DNA from: Carnegiea gigantea
Lineage: Eukaryota > Streptophyta > Magnoliopsida > Caryophyllales > Cactaceae
Assembly (NCBI GenBank): GCA_029747015.1
Contig: JAKOGI010000005.1
Location: 1,106,191 to 1,170,190, forward strand
Direction of reading: 5' to 3'
Length of the DNA stretch: 64,000 bases
Shown one piece after another: positions 36,455 through 47,841 of this stretch. Positions within the stretch are counted from its first letter, which is position 1. Each line of letters starts with the position of its first letter. The notes under the pieces are model-generated. The model saw only the letters and a list, made by a program, of their open reading frames with translations, had not been told where the DNA came from and did not search any database. The translations under genes and the position numbers were made by a program.

Positions 36455-38343
36455 ATGCCTCCACCATCCAGAGAGAGATTATCAAGGCCCGTCGACATCT
36501 CAACAATATTCCGAGGGGCAGCTAGAACAGTCCATCTCAAAGTAGACGAACCCGGGTTGCGCTGGGCGGGCTTATCCGGTGACCTGACCCGAAATATTTC
36601 AAGTAGTCCCAGCAGCAGGGCTCGCAGGAATTCTCGTCGGACGTTTGCCGGTGGGCCGGAAAACAGAACGCCGGCAAGAACAGCGAGGAGTGGCAGAGGC
36701 AGAGGCAGGGGAAGGGGGAGGGTTCTGCCGCATTGGTACCCTAGAACTCCGCTAAGAGATATCACTGCTATTGTCAGGGTAATTAATTTTTTCATATAGT
36801 ATGATTTATACTCGTTGTTTTATTGTATGTGATGACATTTTTCGTGGGTTCATTCATAAGTATCGATTAATTTTGGTCCAAAGCTGGGCACTATGTTAAT
36901 TTGGTCTATGCTATTCTGATTTTTGGGAATTAGATTGATTAATTTGTGGAAATTGGGATTTAGTTGATTAATAGAACTCTACTCAGAGACATCACTACTA
37001 TTGTCAGGGTAATTATTTTCATCATATAATATGGTTTATACTTGATGTTTGATTAAAACAGATGATGACACTGTTTGAGCGTTCATTGAAATAGCAATTA
37101 ATGGATTGTCAACTAGATATAAAGATCGATGCCATGTTGATTTCGTTTATGGCGATTATGATTTTCGAGAATTAGCTTGGTGAATTTGTGCAAGTTGGGA
37201 TTTATTTGAGGAACAATCATGGATTAGACGATATGGGAATTACGGATATGGAATTTGCTGTTCCACTAACCGACAGTCGAAACCTTTATAGATAGTTATG
37301 GCCTATGGGGTTTGCAACTTATGGGGCGAAGTTGGTTGAGACATGAATTAGATGATATGAGATTTGAAGGCATGGAGCTTTGCTTTAAACAGAATTTGTT
37401 TAAGGGTTTATGAGCTGTTACGAGAAGTTGTTTAGGAGTTTATGAGCTTTGCCTTAAAAAAAGACAGGCAGGTTTTCCTTAAAACTCATTTTGGGTTTAT
37501 GAGTTGTGATGGGAGGTTGATTTTGACCAATAACCACACCATTTCCAAATTAATGCTTGAGCCTCCTACCGACGGTACAGCATACAATTGAGGGAGGTCC
37601 TTTTTGTTTGTCCTTTTTGCCCCCGAAGGGTGACGCATCTGACAATCGTTAACATCCATTCCACTATTTAAAAGATGTAGAGGACAACTCAACAAGGCAT
37701 TTGGTTCTACCTGATTCTTGGTTACAATTGGGAGCTGAATAGGGCGCAACTATATTTGAAACCCAGTCGTGATCGACACAAATATGAAAGAAAAATGGGT
37801 AAAGCTCATGTTTTACCTTGAGGGGATTGTTATTAGCATCCTTTGCCTGTTTGGCACCAGTAACAAGGTGAAAGAAAGGCTCAATTCTGGCTTCCTCATT
37901 TGTGCTTTTTGTTCACTTACATGTTGTATTGTTTTGAATCTTTTGATGATGCATAGGCTATTGAAAGGAGGAGAGCCCAACTCCACCAGAATGATCAAGT
38001 GATAGAACCCCCTCAAGAAGAGATCAGTGCTCCGTCATCATCATCATCCACATCAAGTGCCCAACTTGAGCATGAAGCTGTTGGTGGCTCGACATCTCTC
38101 CCTGCCCTGTCAATAGGGCCTCAAACAGCACCCAGCACTCAAATAGGGAAGGTATTGGCTAACATCCCTAATGAAGAGAAGGCGGGAAATTCAAGTGTCA
38201 TCACTCCACAAAAAAGGCTTCTGGATTCGATTGATGAGGTGAGGGATGTTTTGGTGGAGAGGCAACGGAAGCTAGAAAAGACCCCAGCCGCTAAGAAGGC
38301 TGAGAGGGAAAAGAAGGTGCGGACATTGATGTCAATGCGATGA
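36455..38343 (+). CDS. UVI4-like: POLYCHOME/UVI4-OSD1-like APC/C inhibitor, copy A
   Basis: Two coding exons, 36455-36778 and 37957-38343, joined at R/A in the conserved block LRDITAIVR/AIERRRAQL, giving 236 residues. Plant UVI4 (POLYCHOME) and OSD1 (GIG1) bind and restrain the anaphase-promoting complex in the nucleus, limiting endoreduplication or meiotic exit. Hallmarks: N-terminal RERLSRPVDI with a D-box-like RxxL (6-9), VDEPGLRWAGLSG, GPEN (67-70) fitting the GxEN box, a Gly/Arg-rich stretch, LPHWYPRTPLRDIT, ITPQKRLLDSIDEV near the C-terminus, and the terminal Met-Arg tail (TLMSMR). It is the most diverged of the three neighbouring copies, lacks their KEN motif and has a Ser-rich insertion. 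I cannot tell UVI4 from OSD1 orthology. Confidence 0.85.
36743..37210 (+). repeat. About 230-bp tandem duplication of exon 1 end plus intron start in UVI4-like A
   Basis: The first copy (36743-36972) covers the last 36 bp of exon 1 (RTPLRDITAIVR), the donor and the first part of the intron. The second copy (36973 to about 37210) repeats it with roughly 20-25 percent divergence, including AGAACTCTACTCAGAGACAT and the donor TCAGGGTAATT. It creates a second exon-like end within intron 1. Confidence 0.8.
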
Positions 38344-40812
38344 TAGGCCAGGTTGTATGCTGAGTTTGAGCCTTCAAGGATAAATGATCATCTTCTAGTG
38401 ATCCTCCTTATGACTAGCCATCTATGGTTTAGCTATGCTTGTGGCTAGACTTTAGACTCCCAACACTAGTTGAGCGGCCATGCTTTAGTTGTAGGCAGCA
38501 AGACAACTTGGTCTTTGTAAATACTAGTTTGGTAGTAATGGTAGTTGTTAACTTGTGCAAATGCTATGAATGTCGGTGTAGACAATGTATTTTTCTTTCT
38601 AACAATGAATGTTGTATTTGATCAACATAATTGTGTCAGTTCATTTAGCTGATGAATGCAAGTATCGTCGCATGCATCTTTGAGCCTTTGAAATGTACCT
38701 AGACGACTCCTTTTCGACGAAGTATCCAAATGGATATGTCATTGTAAGACAGCGAATGGTTATAGATTCTTTCATTAAGGCTCTGTTCTTTTCGTGGGTA
38801 AAAGGGTGAAGTAGGTTGAAGTAGGTTGATGTGGGTTGAGGTAGATTAAAGTTGGTATTTTTTTTTGAGGTGGGTTGAAATAGGTTGAAATAGGTTGAAG
38901 TGGGTTGATGTTGGTTGAAGTGGGTTGAAGTCGGTATATTTTTTATGAGGTGGGTTGAAGTGGGTAAAAATAATGAGAATGTAATTAATATGTGATAATT
39001 TATGAAGTTATCGTAACTTTGTGAAATTTTTGTTTATTCTTTTTTATCTTTTATTTTTTTATTTTTTATTTTTTAGTTTTCATTTTTTAGTTTTTATTTT
39101 TTTAATTTTTAATTTTTGATTTTTAATTTTTAATTTTTAATTTTAATTTTTTTAATTTTGTAGTTTCTTATTTTGTAATTGTTTATTTTTTATTTTTTAT
39201 TTTTTGCTTTTATTTTTTATTTTTTATTTTTAATTGTTCTACTTTTTATTTTTATTTTTTATTTTTTATTTTTCACTTTTTCTTTTTACTTTTATTGTAT
39301 TATTGTATTATTTATTATTTATTATTTATTATTTTTTAATTTCTTATTTTTAATTTTTTATTTTTACTTCTTAATTTTTATTTTGTATTTTTTTATGTTT
39401 TTATGTTTTTATTTTTATTTTTATTTTTTATTTTTATTTTTAATTTTTTATGTTTTATGTTTTATGATTTATGTTTTATTTTTTATTTTTATATTTTTAT
39501 ATTTTTATTTTTTTATTTTTTATTTTTTATGTTTTTTATGTTTTTTATTTAATATTTTTTAATTTCTTATTTTTATTTTTTAATTTTATTTTTATTTCTT
39601 ATTTTTTATGTTGTATGTTTTATTTTTTATTTTTTATTTTTGATTTTTGATTTTTGATTTTTCTTTTTTTATTATTAAATTTTATTTTTAAAATTTTATT
39701 TTTATTTCTTATTTTTTATTTTTTACTTTGTGCTATTTATTTTTTTAGTTTTTTAGTTCTTTATTTTTATTTTTTATTTATTAATTTCCTATGATTTTAT
39801 GTTTTTTATGTTTTTATGTTTTTATTTCTTATTTCTTATTGTTTATTTTTTTACGTTTTATTGCTTATTTTTTATTTTTCATTTGTATTTTTTATTTTTC
39901 ATGTGTTTATTTTTTATTTTTTATTTTTCATTTTTTCTGTTTTTTGATTTTCTGTTTTACGTTTTTATTTTTTATTTCTAATTTTTTATTTTTTACATTT
40001 TAATTTTAATTTTTTAGTTTTTAATCTCTATTTCTTATTTCTTATTTTCTTCTCTTTTTATTTCTTTATTTCTTATTTCTTATTTTTAATTTGTTATTCT
40101 TAATTTTTTGTTTTTAATTTTTAATTTTTTACATTTCATTTTCTTTTGTTTTTTATTTTTGTTTGTTTTAAATTTTTTATATTCATTTATTAATTTTTTA
40201 TCTTTTTATTTTTATTCCAAACAAAAGTTACACAAAATTCAAAAAAAATAAATAATAAAAAATAAAAAAAGGAAAAAAGAAAAAAAGAAAAAAGGAAATA
40301 AGAAATAAAAAAGAAAAACATAAAAACATAAAAAATAAGAAATAAGAAACATAAAATTAAAAATTAAAATTAAAATGTAAAAAAATGAAAAATAAGAAGT
40401 AAAAAACAAAAAAATAAAATAACAAAAACAAAAACAACATAAACAACATAAACAAAAAAAAACATAAAAAAATAAAACATAAAACATAAAAAAGTAAAAA
40501 AAAGAAAAAAAGAAAAATAAAAAACAAATATTAAAAATTAAAAATTAAAAATTAAAAATGAAAACTTAAAAAATAAAAAATGAGAAATAAGAAATAAAAA
40601 AATAAAAACATAAAAAACATAAAATCATAGAAAAATAAAAAATTAAAAGTAAAAAATTAAAAGTAAAAAATTAAAAACAAAAAATAAAAAATAAATAAAA
40701 AATAAAAATAGAAAAGAAAAAAGAAAAAAATAAGAAATTTAAAAATAAAAAATAAAAATTAAAAAATAAAAAATAAAAATTAAAAATTTAAAAATAAAAA
40801 ATAATTAAAAAT

Positions 40813-40849
<37 letters not shown>

Positions 40850-42245
40850 AAATAGGAAATAAAAAATATAAAAAATAAAAAATAAAAAATAAAAAATAAG
40901 AAAAAATAAACAAAACTTTCACAAAATTTCGATAAGTTCATAAATTATCACACATTACTTTCATTCTTATTATTTTAACCCACCTAAACCCACCACATAA
41001 TAAAGATACCAACTTCAACAGTTTCCAACCTACATCAACCCACTTCAACCTATTTTAACCCACCTTAAAAAAAATACCAACTTCAACTCACCTCAACCCA
41101 CCTCAACCTACTTCAACCTACCTCACCCTTTTGCCCACCTAATTTACCCACAAAAACAACAGGCAGTAAAAATCTCACATGATACTTTACAAATTATTAC
41201 AATTATGAAGAGGGTGGGTTGAAGTTGATTGAAGTGGGTTGAAGTTGGTATTTTTTTTTTAAGTGGGTTGAAGTAGGTTGAAATAGGTTGAAGTTGGTTG
41301 AAATGGATAAATATGAATTGACCCACGAAAAGAACAGAGCCTAAGTCACTGTGTTTCAGCTAAAAAGTGCTAAACTAGAAAAATCAGGACGAAATAGGAA
41401 GGGCTTTGGGTAGGGATGAGAATAAAACGTTAAAACCCATACCCATTCACAATTCAAAAAACCTGTCTCATTTAAAACCCAAATGGGTGGTGAAAATGGG
41501 TTTTAAATGGATATGTGGCGAGTATTAGAAAAGGGGTATGGGTATTGCCCTCAGCTGTCTCATACTCGTATTTTACGCGTACTCGTTTTTACAATAAAAT
41601 AAAAAATTGTGGTTTAATATTTTTTCAGTTGAAGTCTAATCCACATCCTTTTAGCAAAAAGTTGAGATGATTTATTGATATACTTTCATCGTAATGGACT
41701 TCCATCAAGTCGAGATGACTAATGAGGGGTTGGCACAACTATGCTAAGCAAGGGCTTAATTGTAATTTAGTAATTCATTGTGATTTAGAACGAAAATGCC
41801 GCCCGTATTATGGAGTGTTTTTCCACTTTGAATTTGGAAACTGAATTTTTTCTGGGCATTTGCCTTTCACTGCGTCATTACTCGACTCGACTCAACTCAA
41901 CTCACCAATCCCAATCCCAAACTAACTCAGCCTGCCACTATAAAATCTTCTCGAACTTCATTTCTCAACTTTGCCACTTCCCCACCTTCAATTCGCCATC
42001 TGTCTCTCTCTCCTCGATCGTGGAAGTTCAGAGTTGTAGAATACCAAATTTTCCGCACAGAAATCGTATCTGGGTAAGTACATAATCAACATTTCTTATC
42101 TCGGTATCAGCGATTTTCTTTAGTTCATTCAATTCTTGGGCATTTGACCACAACCCACAAATGGGTCAATCATTTTCAAGATGCTAAATCAATCCGAATT
42201 CAATCGTAATGATGCAGGATTCGGGAGGATTGAAGAGAGAGAAAG
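38344..42245. other. Intergenic region between UVI4-like copies A and B
   Basis: Dominated by the fold-back element 38779-41341. The rest is the 3' region of copy A and, from about 41880, the promoter and leader of copy B. That leader appears to hold a short 5'UTR intron (donor near 42073, acceptor CAG at about 42217-42219). Confidence 0.6.
38779..41341. mobile_element. 2.56-kb fold-back (TIR) element with T-rich and A-rich arms
   Basis: The outer ends GGCTCTGTTCTTTTCGTGGG and (reverse complement) GGCTCTGTTCTTTTCGTGGG are identical and flanked by TAA (38776-38778 and 41342-41344). Each arm starts with GGTTGAAGTGGG-type repeats, then a unique block (GTGATAATTTATGAAGTTAT). Next comes about 1.2 kb of T-rich TTTTTA-type sequence (about 39030-40212), followed by its inverted A-rich partner (about 40225-40915). 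The reverse complement of 38780-39045 reappears at about 40900-41162. The segment 41205-41341 looks like a second, nested family member. No coding capacity. It is related to the small MITE at 17963-18188. Confidence 0.8.
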
Positions 42246-43791
42246 ATGCCGGCGCCTTCAAGGGATCGCTTGCCGAGACCAGTTGACATTTCGACTCTGT
42301 TCCGAGGAGCAGCTCGACGGGTTAATCTCATAGTCGACGAACCCGGCTTACGCTGGGTCGGACTATCCGGAAACTCGACCCGAGGTCGTGGTGGGGTGGG
42401 GGCCCACAGACTGGAGCTTGGGCATCTCCGGAATTATCAGAGGTTGCAGCCGGTGGTTGGCCTGGAAAACAGAGCGCCGGTGACTCCGGCGAGGCGTGGT
42501 GGTGGCAGGGGAAGTGCAAGTGTCTTGCCCAACTGGCGTCCAAGAACCCCTCTCAGAGACATCACTGGGATTATTAGGGTAAAGTTTGTTGCCATAATTT
42601 GTTTTTACTAGTTGTGTTATTCAATGGATGATTAGTTTAGTTTTGTTGAATTTGGTTAATGCTGTTTTGGATTAGATTACCATTCAATTGGATGTTGAAT
42701 ATGTTGTGTCATTTTGCCCTTCTTTATGTTGGTGGAATTATTGTTCCAATACTTGCATTTTGACTAAACTGGGTAACATGGTTTGGTGTTTTTGAGCAAA
42801 GATGTGATGCTAATTTTGGGTTTCTATCAAACCCATCTTAAATATTCGCAAATGGGTCCTTCTGAATTATGCCTTTCTTAAAATGGTTAAGTAAGTTACA
42901 CATTTATGCAAGTACGCATAGCATTAGTATTTTTGTATGGTATGAATGTATGATATGCTGCTGTTACTTACATGAAGTTGCTAGTGGCAAGAAGATCAAA
43001 TTGGGTGTGTTCCAATTTCTGGAGTCATAATCTGTTTTAGGAGCATTGATTGTCTGATTTATCCTTCTGCTTGCTTTGATGAATTTGAAGCTCTGGTTCT
43101 GATTTTGTCCCCTCGTGAATAGTTTTATGGGACTTGAATAGTGGAGCCTTATGCAAATTCTTGCATAATTTTAGGCCAGTATCATGAAAAGCTATTTTGA
43201 GTGTTAGAAAGTGTCTGAATCATACATACACACACACACACACGTGTCTGTGGATATTTGTACGCGGGACAGTAATGTTATTCTGAATGGATACGCTATG
43301 TCGTTTTGCTCACTGGAAGCAGGAGAAAGAAGGTCTAAAACTTGCCTTGTGATCTTTTTTATCAAGCTTTGTTTTATTCAACTGATCCGAGGGGCATCCG
43401 TTAAATCTATCTTTGTTTTGATGCAAAACAGGCTCTTGAAAGCAGAAGGGCAGAACTGCAAGTTGATCAGCCAACGGAACCGTCTCCGGAAAACACCACC
43501 AATGCACCATTACTTTCCGGTGCTCAGCCCGAGCACCATGAAGTCGGTGCCTCAACACCACTCCCGACTATACTGATGAAGCCGCAGCCCTCACCTACTA
43601 CTCAAGCAATGAAAATCCTAAAGGAGAACCGAGAAAAGGCTGATTTCCTAACCCCAGAGAAGAAGCTTCTGAACTCGATTGAAAAGGTGAGAGAGGTGTG
43701 GCTAAAGGAGCAGCGCAAACTGGAGAGGACCCCAGCTGCCAAGAAGGCCGAGGTGGAGAGGAAGGTGAACACACTAATGTCAATGCGATGA
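42246..43791 (+). CDS. UVI4-like: POLYCHOME/UVI4-OSD1-like APC/C inhibitor, copy B
   Basis: Exons 42246-42578 and 43432-43791, joined in LRDITGIIR/ALESRRAEL, 230 residues. Motifs in order: RDRLPRPVDI with RxxL (6-9), VDEPGLRWVGLSG, GLEN (72-75) fitting the GxEN box, TPARRGGGRG, LPNWRPRTPLRDIT (Trp-Arg-Pro replaces the usual Trp-Tyr-Pro), LKENREKADF with a KEN motif (175-177), LTPEKKLLNSIEKVREVW, and the C-terminal Met-Arg tail. The predicted role is restraint of the anaphase-promoting complex in the cell cycle and endocycle (family knowledge). A 5'UTR intron is likely. It is closely related to copy C, 3 kb downstream; the pair probably arose after the split from copy A. Confidence 0.87.
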
Positions 43792-44204
43792 CCTAGAGAC
43801 CAAGGGAGATGGACTGAAAGTGGGAAGAATGGCCAACAGGAGATCATCTCACTGATGATCCCATATCCATATCCAAGCTATCCTTAGCTTTTCTCTTAGC
43901 TATCCTTGTAGTATGTAGCTAGTAACATCACATTCAGTTTAGCTTTACTTAGCTATATTCAGGAGAAGAACAACCTGCAGAATCTACAGTTTAAAAATGC
44001 CCCGAGCTATCAGCTTCTGCTGACTGTTTTCCTAGGATGGCCTGGCAATGCTTGTTGCTGCAGGACGTTGAAATGGAGGCTGATGTACAAAAATTCATTT
44101 TGTTAGTATGATGTACAAATTTACTATGCAATTGTAAATGAACACAGTCAACAAGTGAATAGATCTTTCTTTTGCTCTGTAATAGTCGTGCTTTCTGATC
44201 TTTA

Positions 44205-44265
44205 GCCGTGCATTTGCTGTCCTTGTTCTGGCATCCTTCACACCAAGAATTAGTCAGATCCAGTG
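44205..44265 (-). pseudogene. RPA1 zinc-ribbon exon fragment
   Basis: On the minus strand this reads SWCEGCQNKDSKC, close to YWCEGCQKNDEEC of the RPA1 gene at the right end of the window (exon 63661-63501). Nucleotide similarity includes TTCTGGCAYCCTTCACACCA and CAGATCCARTGG. Only a short piece of the exon is present, without splice sites, so it is a captured or duplicated fragment. Confidence 0.6.
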
Positions 44266-44328
44266 GATGGATCAATGAATATCACCACTCCAATGACTCC
44301 ATAATGACTGATTCATAACCCCATTATT

Positions 44329-44517
44329 AGTTCATTGATTTGAGTTGCCAATTTCATCATGACTTTCTATTGGGTATGAGCTAATAATTGGTAACTTAAA
44401 TCAATGAACTGAACACGCGAAAAGCACGAAAAGAAAAGACAAAGGAAAATTTGTTATCCCAATTACTACTCACACAATATATAGTGGAAAATTATTAGCT
44501 TATATCCAATAGAAAGT
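44329..44517. repeat. Two overlapping inverted repeats (mutually exclusive hairpins)
   Basis: Arm 44329-44353 (AGTTCATTGATTTGAGTTGC..) pairs with 44386-44410 with two mismatches. Arm 44361-44389 (GACTTTCTATTGGGTATGAG..) pairs with 44490-44517 with about two mismatches. The two stems share bases at 44386-44389, so they cannot both form fully. Confidence 0.75.
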
Positions 44518-45355
44518 TACGAAATTAGTGACGTATCAACCTTCATAAACTATAAAATCCATTAATGCAAGAATCAAGTCTTTTATATTTATGAGTCTAT
44601 ACAAGTTACTTAATCAAGCTTTAACAGGTTAAGATATTTAAACTTAACATTGTTTATTCATGTTAGCTCCGAGTAATCACAACAACATCATATAAGAATA
44701 CTAGTTATTGAAATTTCAGATATAACTAACAACTGCATATATTAATTTTGAGAGATACTAAAAAACTTTCATAGATTTTTTATTGAGCTTATGAGTTATT
44801 GAAATTTGAAATCAATATCATTTTCAACCCTAGTTCTGATGTGCCAAACACCAGACTCCAGAGCTTGATTGCCGGGGAGATTAAATAAATAAGTAATACC
44901 CTTTGCCATTGAATAATACCCTAATTAAACGCGAGGGGCATGGTTGTCATTTCACTTTCAAAATTCAAATCACTGCAAAAATCCCGCTCATGGGATCGAG
45001 TTTTGAGTTTCCCAACTTTCAAACTGAAAAAATAAAAAATATTCAAACTGGCAAATTTTCTGGGCATTTGCCTCCTTCCATCAATCATACCTCAGAATAA
45101 AACCCTATTGAATACTACTTCTCACTTCGCCACTTCTTTCTCTATCTTCTCTCTTCTTCCTAACTACATCGTTGAGGTTCGGAGTTGCAGAATAACAAGC
45201 TTCAATTTCTGCACAGAATTCGCACCTGGGTATGCCTCATTTCGTTCTTTAACCCTCATTTTTCATCCGAGGATCTATGTTTTTCTTCAATTTATTGCCT
45301 TCTTTGATTTCATTCGAAATGATGCAGGGTACGAGAAGCTTGAAGAGAGAGAAAG

Positions 45356-46885
45356 ATGCCGGCGCCTTCAAGAGATCGATTGCCGAGGCCCATTGACATT
45401 TCTACTCTTTTCCGAGGTGCTGCCCGGAGAGTTGATCTCATTGTAGACGAACCCGGGTTGCGTTGGTCTGGTTTATCCGGAAACCCGACCCGAACTGGTT
45501 CTGTAAATGGCGGGAGAGGGTCCAATGTGAGAAGGATTGGGGTCAACAGAGTTGGAGTCGGGTATCACCGGAACTTTCACAGGTCGCCCGCAGTTGTCCG
45601 GGAAAATAGGCCGACGGTGACGCCGGCGAGGCGTGGTGGTCGGAGAAGCGTATTGCCGAATTGGTACCCAAGAACCCCTCTAAGGGAAATCACTGCAATT
45701 GTTGGGGTAATATTTCTAATCAGCGTTGTTATTTAATGGTGGTTTGATTTAATTAATTATGAGCTTGTTGAAGTTGGTTATTGATGTTTTGGATTAGATG
45801 GGTTTTTAATGGTTCACTTTTCATGTTGATGGGTGATTTCTTGGTTACATTCCTGTGTTCATAACAGCAGTTATTTGAGAAGTTTGGTGGGTTGTCTTCT
45901 TGCTCTTTAATTGGTGAAGCTATGTTTTGCAATAGTTACATAGCTAATCTGACATCTCTACAATATCCTACCGTAGCCCACCTGAAATTTATGTCTGTTC
46001 TGATTTTTGAAGCCACAATCTGTCATAATAATATTGTTGCTTGACGAAAATTGTTCCTGCAACAAATTCTTCTCCTGCCTGACTGTTGAGTTTGATGAAG
46101 TTGAAGACTGGAAGGTCATCTGTTGCCTCCTTGACAAATGGTTACAATGGAATTTGTATAAATGGAGTTTTGTATTTGAGAGGTACATTCAAAAATGAAT
46201 CAGCTTGTATTGACTAGGGGCTTGTGAGAGTTGTGGTAACATGGATATGTAAACATTTACCACTTCAATATAAACTTGCACCCTTCAGACGTCTGTAGCT
46301 ACGTTCAAGCAATGTAAGTGCTCATTGTGGGTCAGTAATGTTATGAATGAATATGACACTGGCATCTTCGTTGTTGGGAACTTTTTGGGGGGGAGGGGGG
46401 GCGAGGATAGAATTGCTTCCTGATCTGTTCACTTGAGCTTGTTATTACTCGACTGATCCTAGGTCACAACTCACAACCATTGATCTTCTTTTGTTTTGTT
46501 CCCCAAACAGGCAATTGAAAGGAGAAGGGCAGAACTACAAGTTGATCAAGTGACGGAGCCATCCCTTGAGAACACCAATAATGCACCCTCAAGTGTTGGT
46601 GCTCAGCCCGAGCACCATGAAGTTGGTTCCTCAACACCTCTCCCTACTACACTAATGAAGCCTCAGCCCTCACCTGTTACACAAGCAGTGAAGATCACAG
46701 GTGGCATCACCCTGAAAGAGAATCGACCTGACTGGGACTTCCTGACCCCAGAGAAGAAGCTGCTGAATTCAATTGAGCAGGTGAGCGAGGTGTGGGTCAA
46801 GGAGCAGCGCAAACTAGAGAGGACCCCAGCTGCCAAGAAGGCCGAGAGGGAAAGGAAGGTACGAGTTCTGATGTCAATGAGGTGA
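45356..46885 (+). CDS. UVI4-like: POLYCHOME/UVI4-OSD1-like APC/C inhibitor, copy C
   Basis: Exons 45356-45706 and 46511-46885, joined in LREITAIVG/AIERRRAEL, 241 residues. Motifs: RDRLPRPIDI with RxxL (6-9), VDEPGLRWSGLSG, VREN (81-84) where the GxEN box would be, so its Gly is replaced by Val; TPARRGGRRS, LPNWYPRTPLREIT, LKENRPDWDF with a KEN motif (186-188), LTPEKKLLNSIEQVSEVW, and the terminal Met-Arg (VLMSMR). The residue before the exon junction is Gly instead of the conserved Arg. The 3'UTR is recognisably similar to that of copy B. Predicted regulator of the anaphase-promoting complex; the altered GxEN box could change its strength or partner. Confidence 0.87.
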
Positions 46886-47753
46886 TCGAGAGACCAAAAG
46901 GGATGACAGACAGATGGAGGGAGGAAGGCCGACAGGAGATCATCTTGCTGATGATCCCATCTCCATATCCAAACTATCCTTGGCTTTTCTCTAGCTATAC
47001 CTGCCAGCTGCTACAATAACATCAGCATTTAGTTTTAGCTATACTTAGCTATATTCACGGGAGAACAATGTGCTAAACTTACTGGTAATGGCCCTCCTCA
47101 CTTATCAGCTTCTGCTGATGGTTTTGCTGCAAGTCCCCAAGCAATGCTCATTGCTGCAGATTTCAGAAGTTGAATTGGAAGGGTTCCCACCTTTTACAGC
47201 TGATGTACATAGAGATCACATTAGGTATCAGTTTCTCAGATGATGTGAAATTGTTTTCGTCTTTTTTGCTTCTTCTTGTACCAAAATATACAATTGATCT
47301 TCAAGAATAGATTTTTTTGCAGCACAATTGACCTGCCTCTCATTGATTTTCCTTTCTTTACTATTAAAGATGGAAGATACGTCCTGAATGGTGTTTGAAA
47401 CCTGTTTTCTTATAAACATTGTTCAAATTCTCATTCCAACTAGGTCAATTTGCACTTGCACAAGCAGCTTTTACTACCACTAAAAAGCCATCCATGTTTT
47501 TTCTTGTTTTGATGGTAAAAAACAAAACTATATTGCTTAACTTAAAGAAATTTAACAAGCAGCTTTTACTACCACTAAAAAGTCATCTGGGCAAGCTTAG
47601 GTGATCGAATTGCATCTTGCTTTCAACATATTTGACTCACTGTGCTGTTATAAGAACTTTCCTCTTTTGAGAATTAAGAAGAAAGTCCTTGATCAAAAGG
47701 TCATTCCGCATTCTTGATGCACCCTAAAACCCTGGTTTGTCGTTGGATTGAAG
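46886..47753. other. 3' flank of UVI4-like C up to the tRNA array
   Basis: Begins with 3'UTR sequence shared with copy B (to about 47180). A short direct repeat (CAAGCAGCTTTTACTACCAC) occurs at 47461 and 47556. No gene is seen. Confidence 0.6.
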
Positions 47754-47827
47754 GGGTCCACAGCTGTGTGGTAGAGCTTTTGACTGCAGATCACGAGGTC
47801 ACCAGTTCGAACCCGGTTGGGGGCCCT
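47754..47827 (+). pseudogene. tRNA-Cys(GCA), unit 1, damaged
   Basis: Anticodon loop CTGCAGA is kept. The D arm reads GCTGTGTGGTAGAGC, an anticodon-stem pair is lost (TCACG), and two extra G lie in the 3' acceptor strand. Confidence 0.7.
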
Positions 47828-47841
47828 TGGCAAACATTATT

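Larger units (their letters stand above)
43792..45355. other. Intergenic region between UVI4-like copies B and C
   Basis: Contains the 3' region of copy B, a 60-bp RPA1-like fragment (about 44205-44265), overlapping inverted repeats (44329-44517), and from about 45060 the promoter and leader of copy C. The leader includes a likely 5'UTR intron (donor near 45230, acceptor near 45327). Confidence 0.6.

Noticed and set aside
39179..40487. Open frames rich in Phe/Tyr/Leu on both strands
   Set aside because: They are translations of the T-rich and A-rich arms of the fold-back element. There is no domain and no normal amino-acid composition.
41380..41620. Possible additional transposon with CCCATACCCATT and GGGTATGGG words
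   Set aside because: Inverted words are present but no clear ends or target duplication could be defined.
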